Shown here piece by piece: positions 20,424-27,418 of a stretch of DNA of 64,000 bases. Location: positions 124,001 through 188,000 of the forward strand of contig CAIJZY010000014.1 in NCBI GenBank assembly GCA_903825285.1, given 5' to 3'. The DNA is from an uncultured Opitutia bacterium (GTDB taxonomy: Bacteria; Verrucomicrobiota; Verrucomicrobiia; Opitutales; Opitutaceae). Numbering within the stretch: the stretch's first letter is position 1; every line of letters begins with the position of its first letter. Position numbers and translations under genes: made by a program. The notes under the pieces were generated by a model. It saw only the letters and a program-made list of their open reading frames with translations, had not been told where the DNA came from and made no database searches.

Positions 20424-20439
20424 ATTTTGACATCAAAAT
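20424..20439. promoter_or_regulatory. Perfect palindrome between marR and the aldo/keto reductase gene
   Basis: ATTTTGA, CA, TCAAAAT: a perfect 7-bp inverted repeat with a 2-bp centre in an AT-rich patch just after the marR stop and about 175 bp before the reductase start. It resembles a MarR-family operator and may control the reductase gene. Confidence 0.5.
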
Positions 20440-20456
20440 AGGTAGGCATGGCCTGT

Positions 20457-20942
20457 TTAGGCTTCTGCGGCGACAACTGGCGTGCTGGCGGCGGCTGAAG
20501 TGCTGCGGGTTCCGGCCTTTTTGCAGAGCCAGCCGAGCGTGAACTGTTCGGCGGTGGACAGCGCGCCGAGCTCGCGCGTGATGCTGGCGGCGACCCTGGG
20601 AAAAAGCTCGGAGATGAACGCCCGGCCTGTTTCCGTCAGCGAAACCGTGATGTAACGGCGGTCGTCCGGATTGCGGACGCGCGTCACGAAGCCCATTTTC
20701 TCGAGGTTGCCGACGATCAGCGTGAGGTTTCCGCCGCTGCGCAGGAGCTTCCCCGCGAGCACGCCCTGGCAGAGCGGTCCGCGGTGCAGCAGCGTCTCGA
20801 GGACGCTGAATTGGGACAGCGTGATCTCCCTGGGCAGGATCGCATGGGCGCGCGCGGAAACCGACTCGGCTGCCCGCACCAGCTTGATGTAGGCGTTGAG
20901 CGCATCGACTTCCGACTTGGTGCCGACGTAGTGCGTTCCCAC
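20457..20942 (-). CDS. MarR-family transcriptional regulator
   Basis: 161 residues with the winged helix typical of MarR (ITLSQFSVLETLLHRGPLCQ, LAGKLLRSGGNLTLIVGNLEK, then wing VTRVRNPDDRRYITVSLTETG). It probably binds DNA as a dimer. An inverted repeat in its own upstream region suggests autoregulation. The ligand is unknown; no Cys resembling the OhrR sensor is near the N-terminus. Confidence 0.9.
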   Translation of the reverse strand: MGTHYVGTKSEVDALNAYIKLVRAAESVSARAHAILPREITLSQFSVLETLLHRGPLCQGVLAGKLLRSGGNLTLIVGNLEKMGFVTRVRNPDDRRYITVSLTETGRAFISELFPRVAASITRELGALSTAEQFTLGWLCKKAGTRSTSAAASTPVVAAEA

Positions 20943-20950
20943 GATACTTC

Positions 20951-20979
20951 GACGTTAAATAGTATTATAGTTTAACGTC
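20951..20979. promoter_or_regulatory. Probable MarR operator upstream of marR
   Basis: GACGTTAAA and TTTAACGTC form a perfect 9-bp inverted repeat with an 11-bp AT-rich spacer, immediately upstream of the marR start. The spacer (TAGTATTATAG) contains a -10-like TATTAT. Confidence 0.6.
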
Positions 20980-20982
20980 AAA

Positions 20983-21450
20983 CTAAGAATTGGCGCGAGA
21001 TCCTGGCTTTGGCGCGGGTTTGGTCAGTTCCATCCGGCGTCCGCCGCCTTCCAAGGGACCGCAATCCTTCCAGCCGAGGCTGCAGTACATGCGGAAGGCC
21101 CGTGTGGGGGCGGTGCCGGTGACGAGCCAGAGCTGGGTCCAGCCCTCGCTCCAGAGCCAGTCCTGGACGAGGTGCATCAGACGCCGGCCGATCCCCTTCC
21201 CTTCATGTTCGGCGAGGACGGCGATGACCCAGAGTTCGCCGTTGCTGCGGTTGCCCATGGCGAAGCCGACGGGTTGGCCGGCGATCTCGCAAAGCCAGCC
21301 CCGGTGAGTGGTGCCGAGCATGGCGGTGACGCTCTCCACCGTGATGCCGGACTCGGTGAGAAATTCGCGGGTGACGGCATTTTCCTGCACGGACGTGCGC
21401 AGGTCGAAAATCGGCGGCAGGTCCGCGGGGGTTAGCTCGCGGAAATGCAT
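20983..21450 (-). CDS. GNAT-family N-acetyltransferase
   Basis: 155 residues. The acetyl-CoA binding motif A is clear in VIAVLAEHEGKGIGRRLMHLVQDWL, preceded by the strand CEIAGQPVGFAMGNR. The target amine is unknown. It lies 24 bp downstream of rpiB on the same strand and is probably co-transcribed with it. Confidence 0.88.
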   Translation of the reverse strand: MHFRELTPADLPPIFDLRTSVQENAVTREFLTESGITVESVTAMLGTTHRGWLCEIAGQPVGFAMGNRSNGELWVIAVLAEHEGKGIGRRLMHLVQDWLWSEGWTQLWLVTGTAPTRAFRMYCSLGWKDCGPLEGGGRRMELTKPAPKPGSRANS

Positions 21451-21474
21451 GGGAGGCGGCGACCCAGGCGGTCG

Positions 21475-21921
21475 TCAGGCCATGCTGTCCAGCTTCTGGA
21501 TGCGCGGGATGTGGCGGCCGCCCTCGAACTCGGTGGCGAGCCAGACCCGGACGATGTGGAGCGCCTCGTCGAGCGTGATGGTGCGCTCGCCGATGGCGAG
21601 GCAGTTGGCGTCGTTGTGCGAGCGGCTCCAGATGGCGACCTGCTCATTCCAGCACACGCCGCAGCGCACGCCGCGGACGCGGTTGGCGGCCATGGCCTCG
21701 CCGTTGCCCGAGCCACCGAGCACGATCCCCCGCTCGGCCTGCCGGCCGGCGACGGCGCGGGCGACCGGGAAGCAGAAGTCCGGGTAATCGCATCGCTCGG
21801 GTGAATGCGTGCCGAAGTCGCGCACGGTGTGGCCCTCGCTCAGGAGCATGCCCTTGATGGCTTCCTTGTAGGCGAAGCCGGCGTGATCCGAGCCGATGGC
21901 GATGGAAAAGGTCTTCTTCAT
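21475..21921 (-). CDS. rpiB: Ribose-5-phosphate isomerase B
   Basis: 148 residues. GSDHAGFAYKEAIKGML opens the protein, and HNDANCLAIGERTI is the usual distal block. The active-site loop reads GGSGNGEAMAANRV, so the Cys used as base in E. coli RpiB is replaced by Gly and a Glu is present, as in the Mycobacterium tuberculosis type where Glu takes that role. It interconverts ribose-5-phosphate and ribulose-5-phosphate in the pentose-phosphate pathway. Confidence 0.93.
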   Translation of the reverse strand: MKKTFSIAIGSDHAGFAYKEAIKGMLLSEGHTVRDFGTHSPERCDYPDFCFPVARAVAGRQAERGIVLGGSGNGEAMAANRVRGVRCGVCWNEQVAIWSRSHNDANCLAIGERTITLDEALHIVRVWLATEFEGGRHIPRIQKLDSMA

Positions 21922-22002
21922 TTAGGCATGGGAAACAGCGGGGAAATTGCGTTGTCCATTTGCGAGGTGTAGAGTGGCCCCAGCAAACAAATTCCCGATA
22001 TC

Positions 22003-22422
22003 ATGAAGACTCTCTTTTTCGCCCTCGGCTTGGCTGGCGTGGCGTTAGCGACGGGATGCACGACGGTTGCGTCCCGGATTTCCGGACATCAGGCGGCATT
22101 CGACACCTGGCCGGCCGCCGTGCGCACGCAGGTCCAGGCCGGGCAGGTGGCGCTGGGCTTCACCCCGGAAATGGTGCGGGTCGCCCTGGGCGAGCCGGAC
22201 CGGGTGACCACGCGCACCACGGCGGCGGGCACGACCGAGGTGTGGGTTTATTTTCCCCACGGCCCATATTTCACGCTTGGGCTGGGGGGTGGCGCGGTGC
22301 GCGGCAACTCCGCGTTCGGCGGCGGCCTGACGGTGGCCGGCGCGCCGGGGTCGGGCGGCCAGCACCTGCGGATCATCTTTTCCGAAGGCCGCGTGTCGGC
22401 GCTGGAGACGAGCCGCGACTAG
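22003..22422 (+). CDS. Small lipoprotein, paralogue of 23235-23669
   Basis: 139 residues with a lipoprotein signal (MKTLFFALGLAGVALATGC, lipobox LATGC). The core GQVALGFTPEMVRVALGEPDRV followed by TTEVWVYF resembles the small SmpA/OmlA (BamE-like) fold, which has a turn ending in a GxP motif; that fold match is inference. It aligns across its length with the lipoprotein at 23235, and the two flank the HAD gene. Confidence 0.75.
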   Translation: MKTLFFALGLAGVALATGCTTVASRISGHQAAFDTWPAAVRTQVQAGQVALGFTPEMVRVALGEPDRVTTRTTAAGTTEVWVYFPHGPYFTLGLGGGAVRGNSAFGGGLTVAGAPGSGGQHLRIIFSEGRVSALETSRD

Positions 22423-22435
22423 CGCGGCCGGCGCC

Positions 22436-23122
22436 TCAGGCGTCGAGGCCCAGCACGCGCAGGAAGCCGGCCGTGTCGGCGAGGTCCGGCAGCACCGCGG
22501 TCGGCGCGTGGGGCTGGAGCTGTTCGAGCGGGTACTGGCCTGTGGCCACGGCGATGGTCCGGGCGCCGATGACCCGGCCGCAGGCGATGTCATGCGGCGT
22601 GTCGCCGATCACGAACACGCGCTCGGGCGCAAACGCGACGCCGCAGTGGGCCTGGGCGCGGCGCAGCGCGACCGGGCCGAGGTCGTTGCGCGCCGGGCTG
22701 TCGTCGGCGAAGGCGCCGAACTTGAAGTAGTGCGAGAGGCCGTGGTGGCCGAGCTTGATGCGGGCGCCGCGCTCGATGTTGCCCGTCAGCAGGGCCAGCG
22801 CGCAGTCCGGCCGCGCGGCGAGGATCGCCAGCGCCGCCGCCACGCCGGGCAGGACGCGCGTGCCGGGGTTGTGCAGGGCCTGCGGCAGCTCGAGCAGGTA
22901 GGCCTCGATCAGCCGGGCGTGGTTGGCCTCGGTGTCCGGCAGGCCGATCCGGAGCAGGATCTGGCTGACGATGTAGCGGTCCGTGCGGCCGGCGTAGTCG
23001 ATGTCCGCCAGCGAGCGGTCGATCCCGAACTCCCGGGCCAGGGCCTGCTGCAGCGCGCGCATCCCGGCGCCCCCGGAGAGGGTCAGGGTGCCGTCAATGT
23101 CCCAGAGCAGCAGCGTCGTCAT
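22436..23122 (-). CDS. HAD-superfamily hydrolase
   Basis: 228 residues. Motif I is LLWDIDGTLTLS, the cap domain follows (DIDYAGRTDRYIVSQILLRIG), motif II is LALLTGN, and motif IV is FVIGDTPHDIACGRVIGA. This is the phosphoglycolate-phosphatase-like branch of HAD proteins. Substrate unknown. It is antisense to, and lies between, the two related lipoprotein genes. Confidence 0.88.
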   Translation of the reverse strand: MTTLLLWDIDGTLTLSGGAGMRALQQALAREFGIDRSLADIDYAGRTDRYIVSQILLRIGLPDTEANHARLIEAYLLELPQALHNPGTRVLPGVAAALAILAARPDCALALLTGNIERGARIKLGHHGLSHYFKFGAFADDSPARNDLGPVALRRAQAHCGVAFAPERVFVIGDTPHDIACGRVIGARTIAVATGQYPLEQLQPHAPTAVLPDLADTAGFLRVLGLDA

Positions 23123-23234
23123 GCGGGGTGCCGATGAATCCCCTGCCGGGCCGCCGGGGCAAGATTCTTCCGCATGGCCGGGAACCCCGGCCCGTGGTAA
23201 CCCGTCTCAGGGGCAGGACGTCCCTCCTTACATC

Positions 23235-23669
23235 ATGAAAACCCTCCTTAGACTCCTGGCTCTCGCGGGCGGACTTGCCCTGCTCGCCGGCTGCTCGACT
23301 CCGCAGACCCGCATCAACCAGAACCCCGAGGCCTTCGCCCGCCTGACCCCGGAGCAGCAGCAGCTGATCAAGGAGGGCAAGGTCGCCATCGGCTTCGACA
23401 TGTCGATGGTGAAGCTCGCGATCGGCGACCCGGACCACGTGAAGATCCGCACCGACCGCAACGGTGAGCGCGAGGTCTGGAGCTATGTGACGTACGAAGG
23501 GGACGACGGCATGCTCCTCTACCGCGGCTACTATCATCGCTACTATTACGGCGGCGGCGGGCCGTTTTACCCCTATTACCTGGCCTATCCCTCGCGGCGC
23601 GAGCACGAGCATTTCCGCGTGGTGTTCCACGAGGGCCGCGTGGTCGCGATCGAGCAGGACAAGTCCTAG
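23235..23669 (+). CDS. Small lipoprotein, paralogue of 22003-22422
   Basis: 144 residues from ATG 23235 with lipobox LLAGC. The core IKEGKVAIGFDMSMVKLAIGDPDHVKIRT matches the paralogue 1.2 kb upstream. A Tyr/Gly-rich insertion (RGYYHRYYYGGGGPFYPYY) precedes the last strand. Its TAG stop and the stop of the convergent AraC gene share the same CTAG tetranucleotide. Confidence 0.78.
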   Translation: MKTLLRLLALAGGLALLAGCSTPQTRINQNPEAFARLTPEQQQLIKEGKVAIGFDMSMVKLAIGDPDHVKIRTDRNGEREVWSYVTYEGDDGMLLYRGYYHRYYYGGGGPFYPYYLAYPSRREHEHFRVVFHEGRVVAIEQDKS

Positions 23670-24622
23670 GACAGGACCGGCGCCGCCGGGTCGCCGCGGA
23701 CCCGCGCCCGGTACTGCGTCGGGGTCAGCCCGGTGAACCGCCGGAAGACGGTCGCGAAGTACTGCGAGCTGGAGAACCCCAGCTCGTGCGCCACGGCCGT
23801 CACGGAGGCCCCGGGCTCGCGCAGCCGGGCCTGGGCCACGCCGAGCTTGTGCCGCAGCACGTGCTCCCGGGGCGGCAGCCCGACCTCCTGGCGGAAACGG
23901 GCCTTGAAGCGCGAGGGCGACAGGCGCACGAGCCGCGCGAGCTGCGGCACACTCGGCAGCTCGGCGGCCTGGGCCGCGATGTGCGCCAGGCTGCGCTGGA
24001 TGCGGGGCGAGGGGGTCGCGCGGCGGTTGTGGTGGGACGCCTGGATCGTCCCGAACAGGAAGCGCAGCACGAGGGTCGCGAGCCCGAGGCGGTCGAGCGG
24101 TGTCCGGGCCCGCTCGACCGCGCCGATGATCTGGTCGAGTAGCAGATGCGTGCCCGGCGCGGCGGCGAAGTGCCGCGAGGGCAGGGCGAGCAGCGCGGCC
24201 CGGAGTTCCCGGGCGGCCGCCGGCTCGAGGAACAGCAGCGGGCCGCCGGCCGGCTTGAGCCGCAGGAACAGCCAATAGAGGACGCCCTTCTCCTCGGGCA
24301 TGTCCGCCGAGTCATGGAGCTCGCCCGGAAAGACCAGGTACTGGTCGCCGCCGCGCAGCCGGTACACCTGCCCGTCCACGCGGTAGGTCTGGTGGCCGCG
24401 GGCGAGGAAGCAGATTTCCAGCCCGTCCGGGTGGGCCCGCGGCTGCAGCCCCTGGTAGGCGCTCGCGTAGCGGTACCGGCCCAGCTCGACGACCCCCGGC
24501 ACGCCGATCTCGGGCTCCTTGCACTCCCGGCGCCGCGCGAGCTGCTCCGGCAGCATGACGGGCTCGACCACGCGCGGGCCCCGGGCGAGCGTGCGGATGT
24601 TCGATTTTGTACTGCGCCACAT
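23666..24622 (-). CDS. AraC-family transcriptional regulator
   Basis: 318 residues. The N-terminal cupin-like sensing domain (YRVDGQVYRLRGGDQYLVFPGELHDSAD) is followed by the two-helix AraC domain at the C-terminus (SVPQLARLVRLSPSRFKARFRQEVG and SVTAVAHELGFSSSQYFATVFRRFTGLTPTQYR). It is divergent from the dioxygenase gene with only 43 bp between starts, so it probably regulates that gene. AraC plus phytanoyl-dioxygenase pairs are frequent in Opitutaceae-type genomes, as far as I recall. Confidence 0.92.
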   Translation of the reverse strand: MWRSTKSNIRTLARGPRVVEPVMLPEQLARRRECKEPEIGVPGVVELGRYRYASAYQGLQPRAHPDGLEICFLARGHQTYRVDGQVYRLRGGDQYLVFPGELHDSADMPEEKGVLYWLFLRLKPAGGPLLFLEPAAARELRAALLALPSRHFAAAPGTHLLLDQIIGAVERARTPLDRLGLATLVLRFLFGTIQASHHNRRATPSPRIQRSLAHIAAQAAELPSVPQLARLVRLSPSRFKARFRQEVGLPPREHVLRHKLGVAQARLREPGASVTAVAHELGFSSSQYFATVFRRFTGLTPTQYRARVRGDPAAPVLS

Positions 24623-24665
24623 TGTCGGACGCCACCCTCGGCCGTCCGCCGTATGGTGTCCAGCG

Positions 24666-25487
24666 ATGAATGCGACGACCCCTCCGCCCGTCCCGGATTA
24701 TGGCGCGCCCGCGCCGATCCCCGCCACGCAGCTCCTGACCCCTGCGCAGATCGAGTTCTTCCACGCCAACGGCTATCTCGCCATCGACCGCGTCATGCCC
24801 GGCGACGAAATCCCGCGGGTGCGCGCCATCTACGACCGGCTGTTCCACGAGGACCGGGCCCGGACCGAGGGCGACCTCTACAATCTCAGCGGCACGAAGG
24901 AAAAGGGCCGCCGCGAGGAGATCGCGCAGATTCTCCAGCCGGGCAAGTACGCCCCGGAACTGCTCGCCACGCAGCTGGTGGCCAACGTGAAGGCCATGAT
25001 GCACCAGCTGCTCGGTGACGACTGCCGGATGGTGGGCGACCACGCGATCAACAAGCCGCCGCACAACATCGCCCCGACGCCGTGGCACCAGGACGAGGCG
25101 TACTGGAACCCGGCGAAGGAATACTCCGGCCTCAGCGTGTGGGTGCCGCTGCAGCCCGCGACCAAGCTGAACGGCTGCATGCATTTCGTCCCGGGGTCGC
25201 ACCGGCTCGAGGTCATCCCGCACCAGCCCATCGGCAACAACCCAAAGACCCCGGGCCTGGAGGTCGTCCCGGGCACGTTCGATTTTGGCCCGGCCGTGGC
25301 CTGCGAGCTGCCGGCCGGCGGCGCGACGTTCCACCTCGAGCGGACGCTGCATTACACGACGAGCAACCAGTCGGACGACTACCGTCGCGCCTACATCATC
25401 GTCGGCACGAAGTTCGAGCGCCCCCGCGCCACGCCCCGCCGCTTCGAGTGGCAGGAGCGCCAGGCCGCCGCGCGCGCGGCCAAGTAG
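24666..25487 (+). CDS. Phytanoyl-CoA dioxygenase (PhyH) family protein
   Basis: 273 residues from ATG 24666. This Fe(II)/2-oxoglutarate oxygenase family has an HxD...H metal triad: TPWHQDEAYW supplies His and Asp, and the later FHLERTLHYTTSN supplies the distal His. Other family blocks are LSVWVPLQPATKLNGCMHFVPGSHR and a C-terminal YRRAYIIVG. Substrate unknown; ectoine, phytanate-like and natural-product substrates occur in the family. Confidence 0.9.
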   Translation: MNATTPPPVPDYGAPAPIPATQLLTPAQIEFFHANGYLAIDRVMPGDEIPRVRAIYDRLFHEDRARTEGDLYNLSGTKEKGRREEIAQILQPGKYAPELLATQLVANVKAMMHQLLGDDCRMVGDHAINKPPHNIAPTPWHQDEAYWNPAKEYSGLSVWVPLQPATKLNGCMHFVPGSHRLEVIPHQPIGNNPKTPGLEVVPGTFDFGPAVACELPAGGATFHLERTLHYTTSNQSDDYRRAYIIVGTKFERPRATPRRFEWQERQAAARAAK

Positions 25488-25506
25488 GCAGGCTGGGATC
25501 CGGTGG

Positions 25507-25565
25507 GTGGGAGCGAGCTTGCTCGCGACCCCAACTCCGGCAGTCGCGAGCAAGCTCGCTCCCAC
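25507..25565. repeat. REP-like palindrome, family C (copy 1)
   Basis: Two perfect 22-bp inverted arms (GTGGGAGCGAGCTTGCTCGC then GA, and their complement) face each other across 15 bp. The arm itself contains the palindrome GCGAGCTTGCTCGC. This closely resembles well-known Pseudomonas REP sequences. Confidence 0.9.
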
Positions 25566-25605
25566 ACCTGGAGACCTGTCCGCGGCTGCTGGCGGCTGCC
25601 CCCGC

Positions 25606-26487
25606 CTAACTTTTCCAGGCGGGCAGGGCGCTGCCGACAAGGATCAGGAACGCGCCGAGGAGCTCGTGGGGCAGGAAGTGCTCGCGGAAGAACAGGGCGC
25701 CGCCCACGGCGATGCCGAGCGGGACGAACATCTGCAGCAGCGAGCCCTCGCCCACCGGCAGGTCGCGGAACGCGCGGGTCATGAGGATCTGCCCCGCCCC
25801 GGCGCAGAGCGCGGCGACGACCATGAGTCCCCACGCCAGCGGCGACGGCGCGGACCAGTGCGCCGCGGCCGGACCGGCGCAGAGCAGCAGGCCGTAGGTG
25901 CACTGGGCGGCGAAGATCGTCGCGGTGTGCTCCCCCTCGGCGTGCAGCTGGCGGATGGTCACGACCACAAACGCGGAGCCGCAGGCGGAGGCGATCGCCG
26001 CGACGTCGTAGAGGCCGATGCCGGCGCCCGTGCCCAGCACGTTGGTGAGCAGCACCAGCCCGCCGAGCGCGAGCGTGCCGCCGATCGCCAGCGGGGCGCG
26101 GAACCGCTCATGCAGCATCACGACCGCCAGCACGGCGCCCATCGCGACGTAGGTGTTGTTGATGAACGTCGCCCGGCCCGCGCCGATGCGCACGACCGAG
26201 AGGTAATAGGCATACGTGCTGATCCCGCCGACGAGCCCGCGCACGATCAGGCGGCGGTGAAGGTACAGGTGCCGCGGCTGGAACGCCTCGGGGCCGACCC
26301 GGAAGAGCGTGAGGATCAGCCCGAACCCGACCACGAAGCGCACGCAGACCAGCAGCCACGCGTCCACGGACTGCACCGTCCCCAGCGCGCGGATGAGGAG
26401 CGCGTTGGCGGTGAAGCCGGCTGTGGACAGCAGCATCAGGCGAAGGCCGCGGGCGTGCGCGGCGGCTTGGGCGGGGGAGCGGTTCAT
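25606..26487 (-). CDS. EamA/DMT-superfamily transporter
   Basis: 293 residues from ATG 26487, with about ten hydrophobic segments in two EamA repeats, the DMT (drug/metabolite) architecture. The N-terminus MNRSPAQAAAHARGLRLMLLSTAGFTANALLIRALG is standard for the family. The long open frame upstream is not transporter sequence. An intrinsic terminator lies 22 bp before the start, suggesting leader control. Substrate unknown. Confidence 0.88.
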   Translation of the reverse strand: MNRSPAQAAAHARGLRLMLLSTAGFTANALLIRALGTVQSVDAWLLVCVRFVVGFGLILTLFRVGPEAFQPRHLYLHRRLIVRGLVGGISTYAYYLSVVRIGAGRATFINNTYVAMGAVLAVVMLHERFRAPLAIGGTLALGGLVLLTNVLGTGAGIGLYDVAAIASACGSAFVVVTIRQLHAEGEHTATIFAAQCTYGLLLCAGPAAAHWSAPSPLAWGLMVVAALCAGAGQILMTRAFRDLPVGEGSLLQMFVPLGIAVGGALFFREHFLPHELLGAFLILVGSALPAWKS

Positions 26488-26508
26488 GAGGCGGGTGGCG
26501 CGGACAAC

Positions 26509-26536
26509 AAAAAACCGCGCCGGATGGGGCGCGGTT
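26509..26536 (-). terminator. Terminator-like hairpin directly upstream of the EamA gene
   Basis: On the minus strand AACCGCGCC and GGCGCGGTT form a 9-bp stem followed by TTTTTTG. No minus-strand gene ends here: it lies between a possible 23-codon leader ORF and the transporter start, so it looks like an attenuator. Confidence 0.65.
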
Positions 26537-26573
26537 GCGGGAGCGGGAAGCGGTTGGAGTCGGTTCCGAGGTC

Positions 26574-26645
26574 TCACGCAAGCCGGCCGGGCGCGCGAAG
26601 GACGCGCCAGAGCGAGCGTTTGCGGAGGACGACGGAGGTGGTCAT
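26574..26645 (-). CDS. Possible leader peptide ahead of the EamA gene
   Basis: A 23-codon ORF (MTTSVVLRKRSLWRVLRAPG, then RLA and stop) ends 38 bp before the terminator-like hairpin. It is rich in Arg and Leu with one Trp. Support is positional only, and it may be chance. Confidence 0.25.
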   Translation of the reverse strand: MTTSVVLRKRSLWRVLRAPGRLA

Positions 26646-26772
26646 GGCCCGGAACGGTGGGGAGCCGGCGCGCGCGGCGCAAGCGTTTGCTGGCGGGACG
26701 GGAAGCGCCGCGCGCGCGGAGGTTGCAATCGCCCCCAAGGTGGGTAACTCCGAACGCAGACTCGAACTCACC

Positions 26773-27021
26773 ATGGAACCCCAGATCAAGGCGTCGCTCG
26801 TAACACTGCTGGAGGGCATCAAGCGCTCGGACGGTACGGTGATTGCCGGCGAGATGGAGCGGCTGGACGGCTACCTGGCCCGCGGCCGCGCGGACGGCAC
26901 GCTGCATCCGCAACTCGAGCATTTCCTCCAGAACCGCAGCTATCCCAAGGCCCTGATGTTCCTGGGCGGGGAAGCCAATATCCCCGCCGGAACCTGTGGC
27001 GGCCGCAAGGCGAAGGCCTGA
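26773..27021 (+). CDS. Small conserved-looking hypothetical protein
   Basis: 82 residues from ATG 26773 (MEPQIKASLVTLLEGIKRSD), largely helical, ending with CGGRKAKA. No recognised domain. It is followed after 1 bp by the SUI1-family gene, so the two are probably co-translated. The open frame extends far upstream but that part has no protein-like features. Confidence 0.6.
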   Translation: MEPQIKASLVTLLEGIKRSDGTVIAGEMERLDGYLARGRADGTLHPQLEHFLQNRSYPKALMFLGGEANIPAGTCGGRKAKA

Positions 27022-27022
27022 G

Positions 27023-27418
27023 ATGGCCGGCGACAAGATAGCCACCGATGGAGGCCAGGGGCTCGGGCAGAACCCGTTTGGCAGCTTGAGCGGGGCGGGG
27101 CTGCCGGCGAACACCGGAAACCGGATGCCGGATACCGGCCAGAAGACGGCGTCGGCTGAACCGAGTGGCCGGAATCGGGGTCGCGTGGACATTGTGCGCG
27201 AGACGGGAAATCGCGGCGGGAAGACCGTGACAGTCGTGCGCGGCTTTGTCGGCATTGGCCTTCCGGAGAAGGAACAGCTGGCCAAGAAAATGCGCGCGGC
27301 GTGCGGCTGCGGCGGCACGGTGAAGGACGGCCAGATCGAGCTGCAGGGCGACAAACGCGAGCAGGTCGCGCGAATCCTGACCGAGGCGGGCTTCCGGCCG
27401 GTGTTCGCGGGCGGGTGA
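27023..27418 (+). CDS. SUI1/YciH-family translation initiation factor
   Basis: 131 residues. The SUI1 domain is in the second half (VRETGNRGGKTVTVVRGFVG, CGCGGTVKDGQIELQGDKREQVARILTEAGF). Bacterial YciH/SUI1 proteins are eIF1-like and are thought to affect start-site selection. The N-terminal 45 residues are low-complexity, and part of them (NTGNRMPDTGQ) is encoded by a family B 7-mer repeat. The stop codon abuts the stop of the convergent membrane-protein gene with no gap. Confidence 0.88.
   Translation: MAGDKIATDGGQGLGQNPFGSLSGAGLPANTGNRMPDTGQKTASAEPSGRNRGRVDIVRETGNRGGKTVTVVRGFVGIGLPEKEQLAKKMRAACGCGGTVKDGQIELQGDKREQVARILTEAGFRPVFAGG
27111..27142. repeat. Family B period-7 repeat inside the SUI1-family gene
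   Basis: Four in-phase 7-mers (ACACCGG, AAACCGG, ATGCCGG, ATACCGG) lie within coding sequence. An inverted CCGGAATC remnant follows at about 27169. The insertion keeps the frame open and falls in the non-conserved N-terminal extension. Confidence 0.75.
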
